Shown in pieces: positions 60,669 to 64,000 of a stretch of 64,000 nt of DNA. A program made the translations under genes and the position numbers. The notes under the pieces were generated by a model. The model made no database searches, had not been told where the DNA came from, and worked only from the letters and a program-made list of their open reading frames with translations. Source of the DNA: Exiguobacterium chiriqhucha RW-2 (GTDB lineage: Bacteria; Bacillota; Bacilli; Exiguobacteriales; Exiguobacteriaceae); assembly GCF_000416965.1 (NCBI RefSeq), contig NZ_ATCL01000014.1, positions 641,845 to 705,844 of the forward strand, in the 5' to 3' direction. How positions within the stretch are numbered: position 1 is the stretch's first letter; the number at the start of each line of letters is the position of its first letter.

Positions 60669-61511
60669 ATGATTATCAACCACAACCTTAACGCTATGAA
60701 CGCACACCGCAACATGTCAGCAAACACTTCAAACGCTGGGAAAGCAATGGAGAAATTATCTTCAGGCCTTCGCATCAACCGTGCTGGCGATGACGCAGCT
60801 GGTCTTGCAATCTCTGAAAAAATGCGTGGACAAATTCGCGGTCTTGATATGGCTTCGAAAAACGCACAAGACGGTATCTCAATGATCCAAACAGCTGAAG
60901 GCGCATTGAACGAAACACATTCAATCCTTCAACGTATGCGTGAACTTGCTGTTCAAGCATCGAACGACACGAACGTAACTGTAGACCGTGATGCAATCGG
61001 TGACGAGTTGGCTGAACTTGGTAAAGAAATCACACGTATCAAGGACAACACTGAGTTCAACGAACAGACTCTTTTAGACGGTACTGCAGGTAATGCTGGT
61101 ACAGTTACATTCCAAGTTGGTGCTAACAACGCACAAACTATGACTGTCGACTTCACAACTGCTGGAATCAACTTGACTGATGTTGAAACAGCTGTTGGAA
61201 CGTTGACTGGAACAAGCGTAGCTGATTCAGCAACTGCTACAGCGTTGATCGATACAATCTCGACTCAAATCGAAACAGTGTCAAAAGGACGTTCACTTTT
61301 GGGGGCAACTCAAAACCGTCTCGAGCACACAATCAACAACTTAAGCACATCTGCTGAAAACCTTCAAGCTGCTGAGTCACGCATCCGTGACGTTGACATG
61401 GCAAAAGAGATGATGAACTTCACGAAGAACAACATCCTTAACCAAGCTTCACAAGCAATGCTCAGTCAAGCTAACCAACAGCCGCAAGCTGTACTTCAAC
61501 TTTTACGTTAA
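60669..61511 (+). CDS. hag: Flagellin
   Basis: A 280-aa flagellin. The conserved N-terminal D0/D1 region has INHNLNAMNAHRNMS, SGLRINRAGDDAAGLAISEKM and NAQDGISMIQTAEGAL. The C-terminal D1/D0 region has NRLEHTINNLSTSAENLQA and ends in QQPQAVLQLLR. The variable middle is short (about residues 150-200), as in the compact Bacillus Hag. Codons are those of a highly expressed gene. The sigma-D promoter and GGA-rich leader point to control by FlgM/sigma-D and FliW/CsrA, all encoded in this window. Confidence 0.97.
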   Translation: MIINHNLNAMNAHRNMSANTSNAGKAMEKLSSGLRINRAGDDAAGLAISEKMRGQIRGLDMASKNAQDGISMIQTAEGALNETHSILQRMRELAVQASNDTNVTVDRDAIGDELAELGKEITRIKDNTEFNEQTLLDGTAGNAGTVTFQVGANNAQTMTVDFTTAGINLTDVETAVGTLTGTSVADSATATALIDTISTQIETVSKGRSLLGATQNRLEHTINNLSTSAENLQAAESRIRDVDMAKEMMNFTKNNILNQASQAMLSQANQQPQAVLQLLR

Positions 61512-61526
61512 TTTTAAGAATCAAAC

Positions 61527-61586
61527 ATTAAGCAAAAAGTCACTATTTCTAATAAGAAATAGTGACTTTTTGCTTAATGTTTTTTA
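61527..61586 (+). terminator. Strong terminator after flagellin
   Basis: A perfect 24-bp stem (61527-61550 and 61555-61578) with an AATA loop, followed by a T-rich tract. It is the longest stem in the window and separates flagellin from the surface-protein gene. Confidence 0.95.
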
Positions 61587-61661
61587 TTACCATCCGATAC
61601 TACTAATGGAATATAATTCATTATTGAATTCTAAAAAATACAAATTAAGGATTGTGATTCT

Positions 61662-64000
61662 ATGAACGCGCAAATTAAGAAGACTTTAACGTTATTAGTG
61701 ATTTTCATAGTAATATTATCTCCAATAGTTCAAGCGGTGGATATTATTATTGAAGATCCAAAACCTGATACTACGCCTCCAACTTTAGTTGCCGTGGAAA
61801 TTAAAGAAAGTGCGGTTACTCCAACGCAGTCTCAGAAATTTAGAGTTGAAACCACCGATGACTTATCGGGTGTAAAAACTGTCACAGCAGTTTTTAGGCA
61901 TGATTCAGGAATATCTAAGTATATATATCTACACAAGAGTGACGGGTATTTCTTTGACGGTGTTTTTTCAGTGGATCGTTATGAAAAAGTAGGGGATTGG
62001 AAGTTACATACAATTGAGCTAACAGATAACAAAACTAACAGAACTACATATTACTCAACTGGTTCAGGCTATTCTAACACGTTCGACTTTTCTGAAAACT
62101 TTTTTGTAGTATCAGGGACTGAAGTACGTCCACCAGTTCTACGTCCAGATGATTTTGAAGCGCCTAAATTATCATCAATTACCGTGAATGCTGAGACAGA
62201 CGAATTATTAGTTTCTCCTACGACTCCGTTATCAATAAAAGTTGAAGCGACAGATAATATGCTAGAAGTGGAGAGGGTTTATGTTAATTTTACTACTCCA
62301 AGAGGAACCAGTACTACAGCATATTTGTCATATAAAGCTACTACAAATACATTTGAAGGGTCTTTATATCCAAATCAATTTGAAGAGTTAGGCACTTGGA
62401 GAATATCTTCCGTATATTTAAGTGATGGTTGGAATACAAGAACTGTTTATAATTCATTGTTTTACCCAACTGCGACTGAAAAAATTGATATGGAAATCGA
62501 TAGTTTTAAAGTAATTAATACGACTCCCGATTTTTCACCTCCAACGTTGGATGGTTTAGAAAGATCCCTTACCCGAGTATCTTCAAAGTTGGCTATTTAT
62601 AAATTAGTTGCTACGGTCAATGATAATTTATCAGGAGTAAATTCAGTAAATGTGACATATTTAAAACCAAATAAATCAAGTTTTAATGTCCAATTCAGGA
62701 AATTGACTGACGGTAGATATTATGCTGAAATCCCAATTGATCAATATGATCAATTAGGAAAATGGACAATGCATTCGATGACGTTAAGAGATGCTAGATT
62801 CAACGATATTACTATATATAATTCTGAATTGAATACTTATGCGAACAATAAGAGAGACTTTAGTCCCTATAACTTTACTGTAAGAGGATTGATTTCGTTA
62901 GAACCCGTAGTTCCTTTTGGGATTGATTCTAATTACTCACAAATTGAAATTAACCCAGGTGAGACACAAGTGCTTACGACGTATTTAACTTATTCAGATG
63001 GAAGTGAAATTAATGTTAGTGCAACGAAAACTGGCACAATTTATTCTACAAATACAACAGAATTGAATATTGATGCCAATGGAACGATTACTGCGAGCGC
63101 GGATATTGTATCAGGTGAATACTTTATTGACGTGAAGTATGGCGCCTTCTATAAACGAATCAAAGTTTTGGTGCCCGGACAATACGAAAAGGAAAATCGT
63201 CTGATAGTATCTCCTTCAAATTTGTCACTCTCTAAAGGGGCGACTCATCAACTTAGGGTTTCAGCTGAAATTAATGGCAATTTATACGACATTAATGGTA
63301 CTAATAACGATATCACGTACATCAATGAGTCTCCTCAGTTAGTATCGATAGATTCTAATGGATTAATTAAAAATTTAACTGATGCAGTTTTGAAGACTAA
63401 GATTGAAGTGCGGTATAGAGATTTGACGACTTCAATTGAAGTAAATTTAACTGGTCCACCTTCAATAGAAAAAGTAGTTAGCTCTCCTTCCGAAATCGAA
63501 TTATTTAGAGGAGGGAATATTCAACTTAACAGTCGAGCGTTGTTCTCAGATGGTTCATCAGAGACCATATCTAACTCTTCAAACACTACTTATACTAGTT
63601 CTTTAACTAGTAGAGTAACTGTTGGCGGAACTGGGCTTATTGAAGTTCCTTTAGATGCATCTTATGGATTTGCTACAGTTACAGTTAAAAATGGTGCTAA
63701 TTTTTCAAAGGTTATAGTAAAAGTGATTGAAGATTTAAGTAATGTCCTCTCTGAAATTGAGGTAGTCGATCCAGAATTAACAATGTATCGTGACGATAGT
63801 TATCAACTTGATGTAAAAGGTATATATCCAGAAGGTCAACGAGACATCACATCGAGCACAGAGGGGACGACATATGTGAGCTCTGTTCCGAGCCGGGTGA
63901 GCGTGGACGCCGAGGGTCTCTTGACGGTCCCGGCAGGAGCAACATACGGCGTAGCGACAATCACGGTGAAGAACGGGACGTTCGTGCAGAAGTTGACGGT
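61662..64000 (+). CDS. Large secreted surface protein with Ig-like and BIG2-type repeats, 3' end outside window
   Basis: An open frame of at least 779 codons with no stop before the window ends. The first 27 residues form a signal peptide (KKTLTLLVIFIVILSPIVQA). Three tandem modules of about 120 residues follow, each with a PPTL/APKL-type start and an ending of the form GxWxxxxxxLxD (GDWKLHTIELTDN, GTWRISSVYLSDG, GKWTMHSMTLRDA). From about residue 425 bacterial Ig-like group-2-type modules follow (LSLSKGATHQLRVSAE; SRVSVDAEGLLTVPAGATYG). Such proteins are adhesins or cell-wall proteins. The gene is AT-rich up to about 63,840 and then turns GC-rich in frame. An AAGGA site lies 10 bases upstream of the ATG. 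Confidence 0.85.
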   Translation, partial: MNAQIKKTLTLLVIFIVILSPIVQAVDIIIEDPKPDTTPPTLVAVEIKESAVTPTQSQKFRVETTDDLSGVKTVTAVFRHDSGISKYIYLHKSDGYFFDGVFSVDRYEKVGDWKLHTIELTDNKTNRTTYYSTGSGYSNTFDFSENFFVVSGTEVRPPVLRPDDFEAPKLSSITVNAETDELLVSPTTPLSIKVEATDNMLEVERVYVNFTTPRGTSTTAYLSYKATTNTFEGSLYPNQFEELGTWRISSVYLSDGWNTRTVYNSLFYPTATEKIDMEIDSFKVINTTPDFSPPTLDGLERSLTRVSSKLAIYKLVATVNDNLSGVNSVNVTYLKPNKSSFNVQFRKLTDGRYYAEIPIDQYDQLGKWTMHSMTLRDARFNDITIYNSELNTYANNKRDFSPYNFTVRGLISLEPVVPFGIDSNYSQIEINPGETQVLTTYLTYSDGSEINVSATKTGTIYSTNTTELNIDANGTITASADIVSGEYFIDVKYGAFYKRIKVLVPGQYEKENRLIVSPSNLSLSKGATHQLRVSAEINGNLYDINGTNNDITYINESPQLVSIDSNGLIKNLTDAVLKTKIEVRYRDLTTSIEVNLTGPPSIEKVVSSPSEIELFRGGNIQLNSRALFSDGSSETISNSSNTTYTSSLTSRVTVGGTGLIEVPLDASYGFATVTVKNGANFSKVIVKVIEDLSNVLSEIEVVDPELTMYRDDSYQLDVKGIYPEGQRDITSSTEGTTYVSSVPSRVSVDAEGLLTVPAGATYGVATITVKNGTFVQKLT

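Noticed and set aside
1..64000. Search for CRISPR arrays, tRNA/rRNA genes, insertion sequences, integrases and attachment-site repeats
   Set aside because: No regular spaced repeats, no cloverleaf or rRNA-like sequence and no transposase or integrase motifs were seen in either strand by reading; the two AT-rich genes lack flanking mobility genes within the window.

Overview
The window looks like chromosome of a low-GC-phylum (Firmicutes) motile rod, most likely an Exiguobacterium of the higher-GC clade. This is an inference from gene order and protein style: Bacillus-type flagellar and competence loci, Shine-Dalgarno sequences near AGGAGG, GTG/TTG starts, CcpA/TreR-type sugar control, and codon use with many TCG/GAC/GTC codons. 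No tRNA, rRNA, CRISPR array, insertion sequence or phage module was seen.

Layout. 1-6.6 kb: the end of an ABC ATPase with its FtsX-type permease, a HEAT-like protein, an ECF sigma factor with a membrane partner (probable anti-sigma), and small envelope proteins including a SIMPL protein. 6.7-12.9 kb: flavodoxin, DUF2817 peptidase, alpha/beta hydrolase, CBS protein, an internally duplicated unknown protein and a Cys-cluster/pentapeptide protein. 12.9-17.1 kb: luciferase-like oxidoreductase and MFS exporter divergent from a HxlR regulator, then cupin and aldo-keto reductase. 17.3-18.4 kb: a visibly AT-rich acyltransferase. 18.6-26.8 kb: PepF-type peptidase, glucose IIA (Crr), an XRE regulator, a NatAB-like ABC exporter and an MhqR-type quinone/electrophile detoxification pair. 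27-29.4 kb: second acyltransferase, Asp23/Gls24 protein, and a beta-phosphoglucomutase under two catabolite-type operators. 29.6 kb: a Rok-like DNA-binding protein.

From 30 to 51 kb the order tagO, LCP transferase, yigZ, degS, degU, degV, comFA, comFC, yvyF, flgM, flgN, flgK, flgL, yviE, fliW, csrA follows the Bacillus subtilis array. It is interrupted between degV and comFA by about 8.7 kb holding a trehalose cassette (treR, treP, treC with a symmetric double operator), an AbrB-like gene with khtTU, and a CNNM/CorC-type protein. A second interruption of about 9.3 kb lies between csrA and flagellin: diguanylate cyclase, two divergent YitT paralogues, a drug exporter, a GNAT protein, a chemoreceptor and an EcsC protein.

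Flagellin (60.7 kb) has a good sigma-D promoter and a GGA-rich hairpin leader, which fits control by the FliW-CsrA pair encoded upstream. Instead of flaG/fliD/fliS, it is followed by an AT-rich gene for a large secreted Ig-like/BIG2 surface protein that runs off the window. Near position 63,840 this gene switches abruptly, in frame and between two homologous repeats, from AT-rich to host-like codon use. That junction is the strongest sign of recombination in the window.
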